9,487 nucleotides of DNA from an uncultured Armatimonadota bacterium. GTDB lineage: Bacteria > Armatimonadota > Fimbriimonadia > Fimbriimonadales > Fimbriimonadaceae. Position numbers and translations under genes: made by a program. The stretch's first letter is position 1; every line of letters starts with the position of its first letter. Below the pieces are notes generated by a model. That model had not been told where the DNA came from. It was given only the letters and a program-made list of their open reading frames with translations, and did no database searches. Below are positions 1 to 5,844 of the stretch, piece by piece. The DNA is taken from NCBI GenBank assembly GCA_946478935.1, contig CAMLEL010000056.1, positions 1-9,487 of the forward strand. Reading direction: 5' to 3'.

Positions 1-2
1 TC

Positions 3-434
3 GACCGAATGGGATACCGATCGTTTCTCGCATTTGTGGCTGCCACAAGCCTTCCTGGACTCGTCTATGCCGTGCCGATTGAGCAACTCGCCGGGGGCAA
101 CGCCGCTTCGACTTACAATCTCTACGCACTCGGATTCGTATCCCTCTACCGGGTATCGCTGTTAGTGTGGTTCTACTGGAAGATTTTGGAGATCGACTTC
201 GGCAATGCCGTTGTGGCGACGCTCTTGCCGATCAGCGGGATCGTGTTGGCATTGACCGGCATGGGGCACGGCGCCAGAGTCATGGATATCATGGGCGGCC
301 TCCGAGACAGGATGCCGAAGAGCGCGATGGAAGAAGTGATCGGGCTCCTCGGATGTTTGGCATGGGTGGTCGGACCCGTGTGCCTGCTGATCTACCTGGT
401 GGTTGCGTTCTCCGTGTCCGCAAGCAGACGCTGA
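3..434 (+). CDS. Polytopic membrane protein, C-terminal part (5' end outside window)
   Basis: The reading frame is open to the left edge, so this is probably the end of a longer gene. The first in-window ATG is at 9, giving 141 residues, but there is no upstream sequence to test it as a start. Counted from that ATG, four hydrophobic segments are visible at about 4-22, 37-60, 64-85 and 109-135. They are joined by short polar loops, including a basic stretch around residues 90-104 (GLRDRMPK). The product therefore sits in the cytoplasmic membrane. I do not recognise a named family or any catalytic motif. It could be a complete small four-helix protein or the last helices of a bigger one. It ends TGA, directly abutting the stop of the convergent DUF1232 gene with no bases between. 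Confidence 0.6.
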   Translation, partial: DRMGYRSFLAFVAATSLPGLVYAVPIEQLAGGNAASTYNLYALGFVSLYRVSLLVWFYWKILEIDFGNAVVATLLPISGIVLALTGMGHGARVMDIMGGLRDRMPKSAMEEVIGLLGCLAWVVGPVCLLIYLVVAFSVSASRR

Positions 435-719
435 CTACTTGACCTGATTGGGCATCACGATCACCTTGCTTTCGGCAGGAACCGCGACCCGCTGCTTCTT
501 GGCCTTCATGTATTGAAAGAAAGCGAGAATGAGCATGATCGGCACGATCGCCGCGTCATCGATAAGACCCAAGAATGGGATCAAATCAGGAATGAGGTCA
601 ATCGGGGACACTCCATACAGGAGTCCCAAAAACAACGAAAAGATCGCACCCCAAGGAGTTGCGCTCCGAGTTGGTACAGATGAGTTGTTCACAAGGCGTA
701 TGACTGGCCCCATTCGCAT
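435..719 (-). CDS. Small DUF1232 (YkvA-like) membrane protein
   Basis: The diagnostic DUF1232 signature is clear: YGVSPIDLIPDLIPFLG followed by IDDA, at about residues 35-56, with hydrophobic stretches on both sides (about 24-37 and 56-70) that form a helical hairpin. The tail is basic and polar (KAKKQR). The family's molecular function is unknown. The start is uncertain: TTG at 722, ATG at 719 and ATG at 713 are in frame and none has a Shine-Dalgarno. The first ATG was taken. ATG 713 has a TAACTT hexamer 7 nt upstream, the spacing seen before other genes here, so a slightly shorter protein is possible. The stop of the DUF4397 lipoprotein gene lies 28 nt upstream on the same strand, so the two may be co-transcribed. 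A perfect 9-bp inverted repeat surrounds the start codons. Confidence 0.85.
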   Translation of the reverse strand: MRMGPVIRLVNNSSVPTRSATPWGAIFSLFLGLLYGVSPIDLIPDLIPFLGLIDDAAIVPIMLILAFFQYMKAKKQRVAVPAESKVIVMPNQVK

Positions 720-736
720 CAAGTTACGCGAATGGG
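709..736 (-). other. Perfect 9-bp inverted repeat around the DUF1232 start
   Basis: CCCATTCGC at 709-717 pairs perfectly with GCGAATGGG at 728-736 across a 10-nt loop. On the minus strand the hairpin lies just after the stop of the lipoprotein gene (748). The TTG and ATG candidate starts of the DUF1232 gene fall in or beside its loop. No T-run follows on the minus strand, so it is a poor intrinsic terminator. It could be an RNA structure limiting translation of the downstream gene, or a DNA operator. Its function is inferred only from position. Confidence 0.4.
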
Positions 737-747
737 ACCATTTTCGT

Positions 748-1449
748 TTAGTCGATGTTCTCTTGATAGACTAGAGCGTTGAATCCGCTGCCTTGTCCGG
801 CGTCTGCATAAACGATCACCGTAACGCGATCGCCTGGTTCAACCGCAATGGTTTGATCGACCAAAGCTGTTGTCGTATCGCCGTCCGCAAAGACGCGCAC
901 TCGGTACGTGTTGGTCGCGCCAACATCGACGATGCTGAAGTCAGATGAAGATCCAACTCCCAGTGCATCGATGGCCGGTGCCGCAGGCAGCGGATCGCCA
1001 GGCGCTGAGAGATAAACATCCACATTATTCGCACCCTGCGCCGCGTGGACGGCTCGGATCGCGACGTTATCAGTCGAGACGCCACTCTTGTCATCCTCAG
1101 AGAGGATGATCGCTCGCGGAGTCGTGCCGTAGGCGATGGCGGTATAACGCTCGCTATTCTCAAATAACTGGTCTGCAAGGGTCGCCAGATTGTCGAAAGT
1201 CGAGTCGCCAACCGTAAGGTCCTTATCGCCATTGGGCGTAATGGCAAAGTCACTCAGGGTGCCAAATCCGATGGTCTCGCTGATGGTGTCGGATCCCACT
1301 CTTGCCATGGCATTTGGAATGCCGGGCATTAGGTTCGCCAACCTCACGCGTGGGTTGGGGGTATTCGTCAATCCGTCGCCGCTACCACCGCAGCCGAGAA
1401 GCCCTAATGCGATCATAGCCGCCAAGCCGATCGTCGCAAATCGATTCAT
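748..1449 (-). CDS. DUF4397-domain lipoprotein with two tandem repeats
   Basis: The 233-residue product begins with a short basic and hydrophobic signal sequence ending in a lipobox, LLGC at 17-20. Cys20 would be lipidated by Lgt after LspA cleavage, placing the protein on the outer face of a membrane. A Gly/Ser/Thr/Pro-rich linker (21-33) follows. Residues 129-230 carry the DUF4397 pattern (IRAVHAAQGANNVDVYLSAPG, then a beta-rich stretch and GDRVTVIVY). Residues 34-118 look like a diverged copy of the same fold: VRLANLMPG, then a variable stretch and SERYTAIAYG. The product is thus probably a two-module beta-sandwich surface protein of unknown function. The ATG at 1449 is well supported by AAAGGAGAG 8 nt upstream, the only strong Shine-Dalgarno noted in the window. 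It lies downstream of tyrS after a 131-nt gap, long enough for its own promoter. Confidence 0.85.
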   Translation of the reverse strand: MNRFATIGLAAMIALGLLGCGGSGDGLTNTPNPRVRLANLMPGIPNAMARVGSDTISETIGFGTLSDFAITPNGDKDLTVGDSTFDNLATLADQLFENSERYTAIAYGTTPRAIILSEDDKSGVSTDNVAIRAVHAAQGANNVDVYLSAPGDPLPAAPAIDALGVGSSSDFSIVDVGATNTYRVRVFADGDTTTALVDQTIAVEPGDRVTVIVYADAGQGSGFNALVYQENID

Positions 1450-1457
1450 GTCTATTG

Positions 1458-1466
1458 CTCTCCTTT
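1458..1466 (-). promoter_or_regulatory. Shine-Dalgarno of the DUF4397 lipoprotein gene
   Basis: On the minus strand AAAGGAGAG ends 8 nt before ATG 1449. It fixes the start. It stands out because most other first genes of transcription units here have no such sequence. Confidence 0.75.
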
Positions 1467-1490
1467 ATCATCAATAGGGCCGTCCAATTC

Positions 1491-1510
1491 GGACTGCCCC
1501 CATGCAGTCC
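1491..1510 (-). other. Leader hairpin upstream of the lipoprotein gene
   Basis: GGACTGC and GCAGTCC form a perfect 7-bp stem with a 6-nt loop, 42-61 nt upstream of ATG 1449. A weaker stem (GTCC, loop GAATT, GGAC on the minus strand, 1482-1494) shares the same GTCC and would be mutually exclusive with it. The position suits a structured 5' leader. No known riboswitch was recognised, and a regulatory role is speculative. Confidence 0.35.
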
Positions 1511-1560
1511 ATAGACGACGATCTCGTTAGGTCAGTGCCATTACAAGATTAGTCTTGGGA

Positions 1561-1575
1561 GAGCGTTGTGCGCTC
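1561..1575 (-). terminator. Possible weak hairpin after tyrS
   Basis: GAGCG-CACAA-CGCTC (minus strand) starts 6 nt after the tyrS stop codon. The stem is only 5 bp and is followed by TCCC rather than a T-run, so intrinsic termination is doubtful. Confidence 0.2.
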
Positions 1576-1580
1576 AGTCT

Positions 1581-2771
1581 TCAAACAAGTTTTCGAAACT
1601 GATGCTTGCCGACTCTCAATGTTTTGCCAGAGAGTCTCTCGCGCTCGATCTTTGAAAAGGGATCTGTGATCTTCTCGTCGTTCAAACTGACTCCGCCTTG
1701 TTTCATCAGATCTCGGGCGTTTCCATTGCTCTTGGCCAACCGGAGGGCAACGATCAGATTGGCAAGGGGAATAGGATCATCCAGATCGGTAGGGATTTCC
1801 ATTTCTTCAGCATCGACCGGTTGCTGACGCTTGCTGAATGTTTCGACAAAGTATCGTTCCGCACCATTTGCGTCGTCCGCCGAGTGATAGAGAGTGACGA
1901 TTTCTTTCGCCAATCGCACCTTGGCATCTCGGGGGTTTGCGCCAGGTCTGGTCAGCGAACTGACTTCATCGAGAGGAACGTCCGTACACAGCTCAAACCA
2001 GTTGCCTATGAGGTCATCTGGAATCGACATCGTCTTGCCGAACATGTCATTCGGTGTATCCATGATCGAGACATAATTGCCAAGCGATTGGCTCATCTTC
2101 TCCTTGCCGTCTGTCCCAACCAGCAAGGGTGACAAGACCACCCCTTGGGGGTGCTGGCCGTTTGCCTCCTGGAGTTGCCGACCCATCAGGTTGTTGAACT
2201 TCTGATCATTCCCACCGAGTTCGATATCGGCCTCCAACGCAACCGAATCGGTTCCTTGGAGCAACGGATACATGAGTTCATGCATGGCGATGGGCTGGTG
2301 CGATTCCCATCTCTTCGAAAAATCATCCCGCTCCATGATTCTGGCAACGGTGATCTTGGCGCAGAGGCGCAAGACATCCTCAAAGTCCATCTTGCCAAGC
2401 CATTCGCTGTTTGGGCGAATCTCCGTCTTTTGGATGTCTAGGATCTTGCCGAACTGAGCCTTTACGGCTTCGACATTTGTCGAAACCTCCTCGGCGGTCA
2501 GTTGTTTTCGAGTCTTGCTCTTGCCGCTGGGGTCACCGATCATCGCGGTGAAATCTCCGATAACGAGCACGGCTTGATGCCCCAGTCGCTGAAAGTCTCG
2601 TAGCTTGCGCAACACCACGGCCCAACCCAGCGTTACATCACGCGCCGTCGGGTCGACGCCCAACTTGACCCGGAGCGGCCGTCCGAGTTCCAATTTCTTG
2701 CGGAGTTCGGCTTCAGAAATGATCTCCGCCGTTCCTCGGCGCAAGATCGCAAGCTGCTCATCGATGGTCAT
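1581..2771 (-). CDS. tyrS: Tyrosyl-tRNA synthetase (TyrRS)
   Basis: This cytoplasmic class I synthetase joins tyrosine to tRNA-Tyr using ATP. With the ATG at 2771 it has 396 residues, typical of the longer TyrZ-like bacterial type. Visible features are LGVDPTARDVTLGW (37-50, the HIGH region), VLVIGDFTAMIGDPSG (68-83), MHELMYPLLQGTDSVAL (163-179, tyrosine pocket), LGGNDQKFN (185-193) and KEKMSQSLGN (223-232, the KMSKS loop). A C-terminal S4-like RNA-binding domain includes ARDLMKQGGVSLN. Two signature motifs deviate: HIGH reads TLGW (47-50), losing both histidines, and KMSKS reads KMSQS. The rest is well conserved, so it is likely active. The frame is open 43 codons further upstream, but that extension has no family similarity and runs into the divergent gene at 2816. 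There is no Shine-Dalgarno. A TACAAT hexamer 10 nt before the ATG suggests a leaderless or near-leaderless mRNA. Confidence 0.96.
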   Translation of the reverse strand: MTIDEQLAILRRGTAEIISEAELRKKLELGRPLRVKLGVDPTARDVTLGWAVVLRKLRDFQRLGHQAVLVIGDFTAMIGDPSGKSKTRKQLTAEEVSTNVEAVKAQFGKILDIQKTEIRPNSEWLGKMDFEDVLRLCAKITVARIMERDDFSKRWESHQPIAMHELMYPLLQGTDSVALEADIELGGNDQKFNNLMGRQLQEANGQHPQGVVLSPLLVGTDGKEKMSQSLGNYVSIMDTPNDMFGKTMSIPDDLIGNWFELCTDVPLDEVSSLTRPGANPRDAKVRLAKEIVTLYHSADDANGAERYFVETFSKRQQPVDAEEMEIPTDLDDPIPLANLIVALRLAKSNGNARDLMKQGGVSLNDEKITDPFSKIERERLSGKTLRVGKHQFRKLV

Positions 2772-2781
2772 GGAAGGAGAA

Positions 2782-2787
2782 ATTGTA
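2782..2787 (-). promoter_or_regulatory. Putative -10 hexamer of tyrS
   Basis: On the minus strand TACAAT ends 10 nt before ATG 2771. At normal -10 to +1 distance, transcription would begin within a few bases of the start codon. No convincing -35 was found at 16-18 nt. Confidence 0.5.
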
Positions 2788-2800
2788 CCGTTGGAAGGGG

Positions 2801-2806
2801 TAACGT
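2801..2806 (+). promoter_or_regulatory. Putative -10 hexamer of the TIM-barrel gene
   Basis: TAACGT (TANNNT form) ends 9 nt before ATG 2816. It is a weaker match than its neighbours. The tyrS and TIM-barrel genes diverge from a gap of only 44 nt, so both promoters must be compressed here or reach into coding sequence. Confidence 0.3.
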
Positions 2807-2815
2807 TCCGGCAAT

Positions 2816-3571
2816 ATGTCCATCCCGATCGCACTCCAGTTGTATTCGGTTCGCGAAGACTGCGCTCAAGATTTCTTGGGGACCATTTGCAAGGTGGCAC
2901 AAATGGGATACGCGGGCGTGGAGTTCGCCGGCTACCATGGACACTCAGCCGAAGAAGTTCGTCGAAGGCTGGATGAACTTGGATTGAAAGTCGCGGGTAC
3001 TCACGCGGCCTTTGCTACCCTCCAAGAGGATCAAATCGAGCGGACGATCGAGTTCCACCAGGCGCTTGGATGCGAGAACTTGATCGTTCCTTGGCTGCCG
3101 GAAGAGACCAGAAACACGCCTGAAGCCTGTCGCAAGACAGCTGATCAGTTGAACGTCATTTCCGAGCGATTGAAGCCGCATGGAATGCGAACCGGCTTCC
3201 ACTGTCATTCGGGTGACATGGTCCCACTCTCCAATGGGAAGAGCGCTTGGCATCACCTTGGCGAGCTCACGACTCCGGAGTTTGTGATGCAATACGATAC
3301 TGCCAATGGGATGGCCGGCGGCGCCGACGCGGTTCAACCGATCCTGGATTGGCCCGGTCGAGGGGTCACGGTGCACCTAAAAGAATGGTCCGGCGAGCAT
3401 GGGGCCAAAGTAATCGGCGAAGGGATGGTTCCCTGGGAAGAGGTTTTTGGAGCATGCGAATCCGTCGCGGGCACGCAGTGGTACATTGTCGAACATGAGT
3501 CTTATGAGGGAATGACGCCGCTGGAATCCGTCGAACGGTGCCTACAGAACCTGCGCCGCATGGGCAAATAG
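2816..3571 (+). CDS. Sugar phosphate isomerase/epimerase-like TIM-barrel protein (xylose isomerase-like, AP_endonuc_2 fold)
   Basis: The 251-residue product has the usual length and pattern of the xylose isomerase-like TIM-barrel family. It opens with IALQLYSVRED. Likely divalent-metal and substrate ligands are E36 (AGVEFAG), H129 and H131 (GFHCHSGD), D161 (MQYDTANG), H187 (VHLKEWS) and E226 (IVEHESYEG). Family members isomerise or epimerise sugars and inositol derivatives in the cytoplasm. The exact substrate cannot be read from sequence, and the gene has no sugar-operon neighbours on its strand to guide a guess. The ATG at 2816 matches the family N-terminus. GGAAGGGG lies 15 nt upstream, too far for a good Shine-Dalgarno, while TAACGT is 9 nt upstream. 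The gene ends TAG one base before the stop of the convergent purE. Confidence 0.88.
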   Translation: MSIPIALQLYSVREDCAQDFLGTICKVAQMGYAGVEFAGYHGHSAEEVRRRLDELGLKVAGTHAAFATLQEDQIERTIEFHQALGCENLIVPWLPEETRNTPEACRKTADQLNVISERLKPHGMRTGFHCHSGDMVPLSNGKSAWHHLGELTTPEFVMQYDTANGMAGGADAVQPILDWPGRGVTVHLKEWSGEHGAKVIGEGMVPWEEVFGACESVAGTQWYIVEHESYEGMTPLESVERCLQNLRRMGK

Positions 3572-3572
3572 C

Positions 3573-4061
3573 TCAGCCTTCGATTTCGCGATTCATTTGC
3601 TCGACCGCTGAAATTTGGCTCTGGCGAAAGTCTTCGAGCTTTGCGGCGAGACGGTCATCACTCAAAGCCAGAATCCTAAGTGCGAGCAAGCCCGCATTCT
3701 TCCCGTTCCCGATCGACACCGTTGCGACCGGCACGCCAGCCGGCATTTGCACGATCGAATAGAGAGAATCCATCCCCGAAAGCGACTTGGTTTGAACTGG
3801 CACACCAATGACAGGGAGCGTGGTGAGCGATGCCACCATCCCAGGCAAATGCGCGGCGCCGCCAGCCCCCGCGATGATTACGCGAAGGCCGCGCTCCTGA
3901 GCTGATTGGGCGTATGCGACCATCGCCTCGGGTGTGCGATGAGCGCTGACGACTTTGACCTCACAAGGAATTCCGAACTCGCGAAGAATGTCGGCGGCCG
4001 GCTGCATGGTGTCCAAGTCCGACTTGCTCCCCATGATGACGCCGACGATCGGTTCGGGCAT
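3573..4061 (-). CDS. purE: N5-carboxyaminoimidazole ribonucleotide mutase, PurE class I
   Basis: This enzyme converts N5-CAIR to CAIR in de novo purine synthesis, as a cytoplasmic multimer working after PurK. The 162-residue length is typical of class I. Signature segments are [14 protein letters not shown] (6-19, phosphate and ribose binding), VVSAHRTPE (37-45, with the catalytic His41), [13 protein letters not shown] (63-75), [20 protein letters not shown] (83-102) and the C-terminal [14 protein letters not shown]. The ATG at 4061 was chosen because the conserved domain starts right after it. The frame stays open 31 codons upstream, but that stretch lies within the response-regulator gene and has no PurE similarity. 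It starts 4 nt after that gene's stop, so the two form a tight operon. No Shine-Dalgarno sits next to the ATG, which suggests translation by re-initiation. No purK lies in the window. Confidence 0.96.
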   Translation of the reverse strand: MPEPIVGVIMGSKSDLDTMQPAADILREFGIPCEVKVVSAHRTPEAMVAYAQSAQERGLRVIIAGAGGAAHLPGMVASLTTLPVIGVPVQTKSLSGMDSLYSIVQMPAGVPVATVSIGNGKNAGLLALRILALSDDRLAAKLEDFRQSQISAVEQMNREIEG

Positions 4062-4065
4062 CGAA

Positions 4066-4512
4066 TTACCCGACCGCTTCCTTTGACTTTGCAGCGCGCT
4101 CCCAAAGCTCGACCGTGCGGACGTCGCGTCGGCGTCGGTCCATAGCCTGTCCAATCTTGATCGAAAGCACTTCGTACACGTCTATCCCCGGTGCGTTCTT
4201 CTCGATGTAGTCAAAGGCGCCGCGACGCATACACTCCACTGCATTCGCCACATTCCCGTAAGCAGTCATCACGATAACCTCGGCGAAGAGGTCCCTGGTA
4301 AAGGCAGCGTGAAGCACCTGAAGACCGGAGTCTGGATTGTCCATGCTCATATCCGTTACCACGACATCGTAAGGCTTTGGGCGATCCATGATCATCCCAA
4401 TTCCTTCCACCGCACTACTGGCGGTCTCGACCTGAAAACCATCCCTTTCCAAACGTCGCTTTACGGCGACAACCACTGCTTCTTCGTCATCGATGACCAA
4501 TACACGGCACAT
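4066..4512 (-). CDS. Single-domain response regulator (receiver domain only)
   Basis: This 148-residue CheY-like protein holds a full receiver domain and no DNA-binding or enzymatic output domain. Expected residues are present: acidic pair D8-D9 (VIDDEE), phospho-acceptor D54 (VVTDMSM), T83 (VMTAYG) with aromatic Y85, and K105 (FDYIEKN). The tail from about 122 is short and highly charged (MDRRRRD). It would be phosphorylated by a histidine kinase encoded elsewhere and act by protein contact. Its partner is unknown. It is the first gene of a unit with purE, which looks like shared transcription more than shared function. There is no Shine-Dalgarno. A consensus-like TATACT lies 7 nt before the ATG, so the mRNA probably begins at the start codon. 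Confidence 0.9.
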   Translation of the reverse strand: MCRVLVIDDEEAVVVAVKRRLERDGFQVETASSAVEGIGMIMDRPKPYDVVVTDMSMDNPDSGLQVLHAAFTRDLFAEVIVMTAYGNVANAVECMRRGAFDYIEKNAPGIDVYEVLSIKIGQAMDRRRRDVRTVELWERAAKSKEAVG

Positions 4513-4519
4513 TGGCTAG

Positions 4520-4525
4520 AGTATA
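4520..4525 (-). promoter_or_regulatory. -10 hexamer of the response regulator-purE unit
   Basis: TATACT on the minus strand is one base from the TATAAT consensus and ends 7 nt before ATG 4512. This is the clearest leaderless-type start in the window. No standard -35 was found at 17 nt. A TTGCAC occurs only 12 nt upstream. Confidence 0.6.
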
Positions 4526-4599
4526 GCGTTTTAACCTGTGCAACTTGGAGCGACATGGACCATTGCCGAACGGTATTGGGCTTTTATTTTCCATTGTGT

Positions 4600-4614
4600 G
4601 GTAAATTATTCACC
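4600..4614 (+). promoter_or_regulatory. Imperfect 15-bp palindrome / promoter of the DUF4143 ATPase gene
   Basis: GGTAAATTATTCACC matches its own reverse complement at 12 of 14 non-central positions. It lies 5 nt before ATG 4620 in an AT-rich stretch. It contains TAAATT (4602-4607), a TANNNT hexamer 12 nt from the start. It could be an operator overlapping the -10 element, possibly autoregulatory. Only position and symmetry support this. Confidence 0.4.
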
Positions 4615-4619
4615 AATCA

Positions 4620-5843
4620 ATGATAGACCGACTTGCTTCAGTAGAAGTGGCAGACGCGCTGACGGACACGCCTGTAGTCCTAATCCATGGACCCAGGCAA
4701 TGCGGAAAGAGCACCGTGGCACGCGAGTTCGAAACGCCAGAGCGTAGATACATCACGTTCGACAACCTGCTCATGTTGGAACGGGCAACTGCCAATCCAC
4801 TCAAGTTTTTGAAGGATTTTGACGGCCCGTTGATTCTCGACGAGGTGCAGCGCGTTCCGAAGCTCTTTTTGCCGCTCAAAATGCTTGTGGATGAAGATCG
4901 AACCCCGGGCAGATTTTTGCTGACCGGGTCGGCGAACGTGATGACACTGCCGAAGGTCGCGGACTCGCTAGCGGGCCGAATGGCGATCGTAGACTTGCTG
5001 CCTTTCAGTCAGAGTGAGCTTGAGGGATCGCCTGCCAATTTTGTGTCAAATCTGTTCGCGGGCGATCTCTCGTTCAAGGCCCCGGAAGCCGATGACGAGG
5101 ATCTCGTACGTCGAATGACCGTCGGAGGGTTTCCAGAATCTGTAGCGCGCAAGTCTTCAGCGAGCCGGGATCGTTGGTTCGAAGACTACTTGCGGGCACT
5201 CATCGAGCGCGACGTACGAGACTTGGCGAACATCGAAGCGCTATCTCAAATCCCCCGACTCCTGAGGCTCCTCGCAGCGCGATCCGGTTCCACGCTCAAT
5301 GTTTCAGGTCTTGCCAGGGACACTGGGATTCCTAACACGAGCCTGCACCGTTACATCGAACTGCTGGAGGCAATCTTCTTGATCCAGACGATTCCGACTT
5401 GGTCCAACAACCGAGGGGCCCGCATTACCAAAACGCCGAAGTCTTATCTGGTGGATACCGGCCTGCTTTGTCATCTTGAGAACCTCTCAACGGCGAACCT
5501 GAGCGCCAGTTCCGAGCGGTTGGAATCCACACTGAAGAGCTTTGTCGCCCTCGAACTGAAGAAACTCGCACGATTCGCGCCCCAGCGGCCGATCCTGCAT
5601 CACCTCCGCACCGTAACCCAGCTTGAAGTGGACTTCGTTCTCGAAGCCAAAGGGGGAACGATTGTCGGTATTGAAACCAGCCTTGGCCGAAGCGTCGGAC
5701 GAGAAGACATTCGCGGCTTGGAATACCTATCGGAATTGGCCGGCGACGATTTCAAGCTGGGAGTGGTGCTTTACCGAGGCAAGGCCGTTGAGCAGATTAC
5801 GGGCAAGATATGGGCGATCCCGGTCAGTGCGCTCTGGAACTAA
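4620..5843 (+). CDS. AAA-family ATPase with DUF4143 domain
   Basis: The 407-residue protein has the standard AAA_14 plus DUF4143 layout and length. The N-terminal domain has Walker A GPRQCGKS (24-31), Walker B LILDEVQ (71-77), the sensor-like FLLTGSAN (99-106) and SLAGRM (116-121). DUF4143 follows, with TVGGFPE (167-173), the DYLRALIERDVRDLANI region (189-205), a winged-helix-like NVSGLARDTGIPNTSLHRYI (227-246) and the YLVDTGLLCHL segment (276-286). The C-terminal part resembles a PD-(D/E)xK fold: EVDFVLE (336-342) and GIETS (350-354). The usual lysine after that glutamate (E-x-K) is replaced by Ser354, so nuclease chemistry is unlikely. The family's cellular role is poorly defined, and these genes are scattered among genomes in ways that suggest horizontal transfer. 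Here it stands alone, divergent from the response regulator, and ends one base before the stop of the convergent dgcN-like gene. Confidence 0.92.
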   Translation: MIDRLASVEVADALTDTPVVLIHGPRQCGKSTVAREFETPERRYITFDNLLMLERATANPLKFLKDFDGPLILDEVQRVPKLFLPLKMLVDEDRTPGRFLLTGSANVMTLPKVADSLAGRMAIVDLLPFSQSELEGSPANFVSNLFAGDLSFKAPEADDEDLVRRMTVGGFPESVARKSSASRDRWFEDYLRALIERDVRDLANIEALSQIPRLLRLLAARSGSTLNVSGLARDTGIPNTSLHRYIELLEAIFLIQTIPTWSNNRGARITKTPKSYLVDTGLLCHLENLSTANLSASSERLESTLKSFVALELKKLARFAPQRPILHHLRTVTQLEVDFVLEAKGGTIVGIETSLGRSVGREDIRGLEYLSELAGDDFKLGVVLYRGKAVEQITGKIWAIPVSALWN

Positions 5844-5844
5844 G

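Noticed and set aside
1450..1580. tRNA or small RNA gene between tyrS and the lipoprotein gene
   Set aside because: Only short independent hairpins are present. There is no cloverleaf and no T-run terminator.
2772..2900. 43-codon N-terminal extension of TyrRS
   Set aside because: It has no resemblance to TyrRS, overlaps the divergent TIM-barrel gene, and the internal ATG 2771 gives the standard N-terminus.
4062..4154. 31-codon N-terminal extension of PurE
   Set aside because: It lies inside the response-regulator gene in another frame. The PurE domain begins right at ATG 4061.
4620..5843. DUF4143 ATPase as part of a defence island or mobile element
   Set aside because: There is no integrase, transposase, terminal repeat, toxin-antitoxin partner or restriction gene nearby, and the flanks are housekeeping genes.
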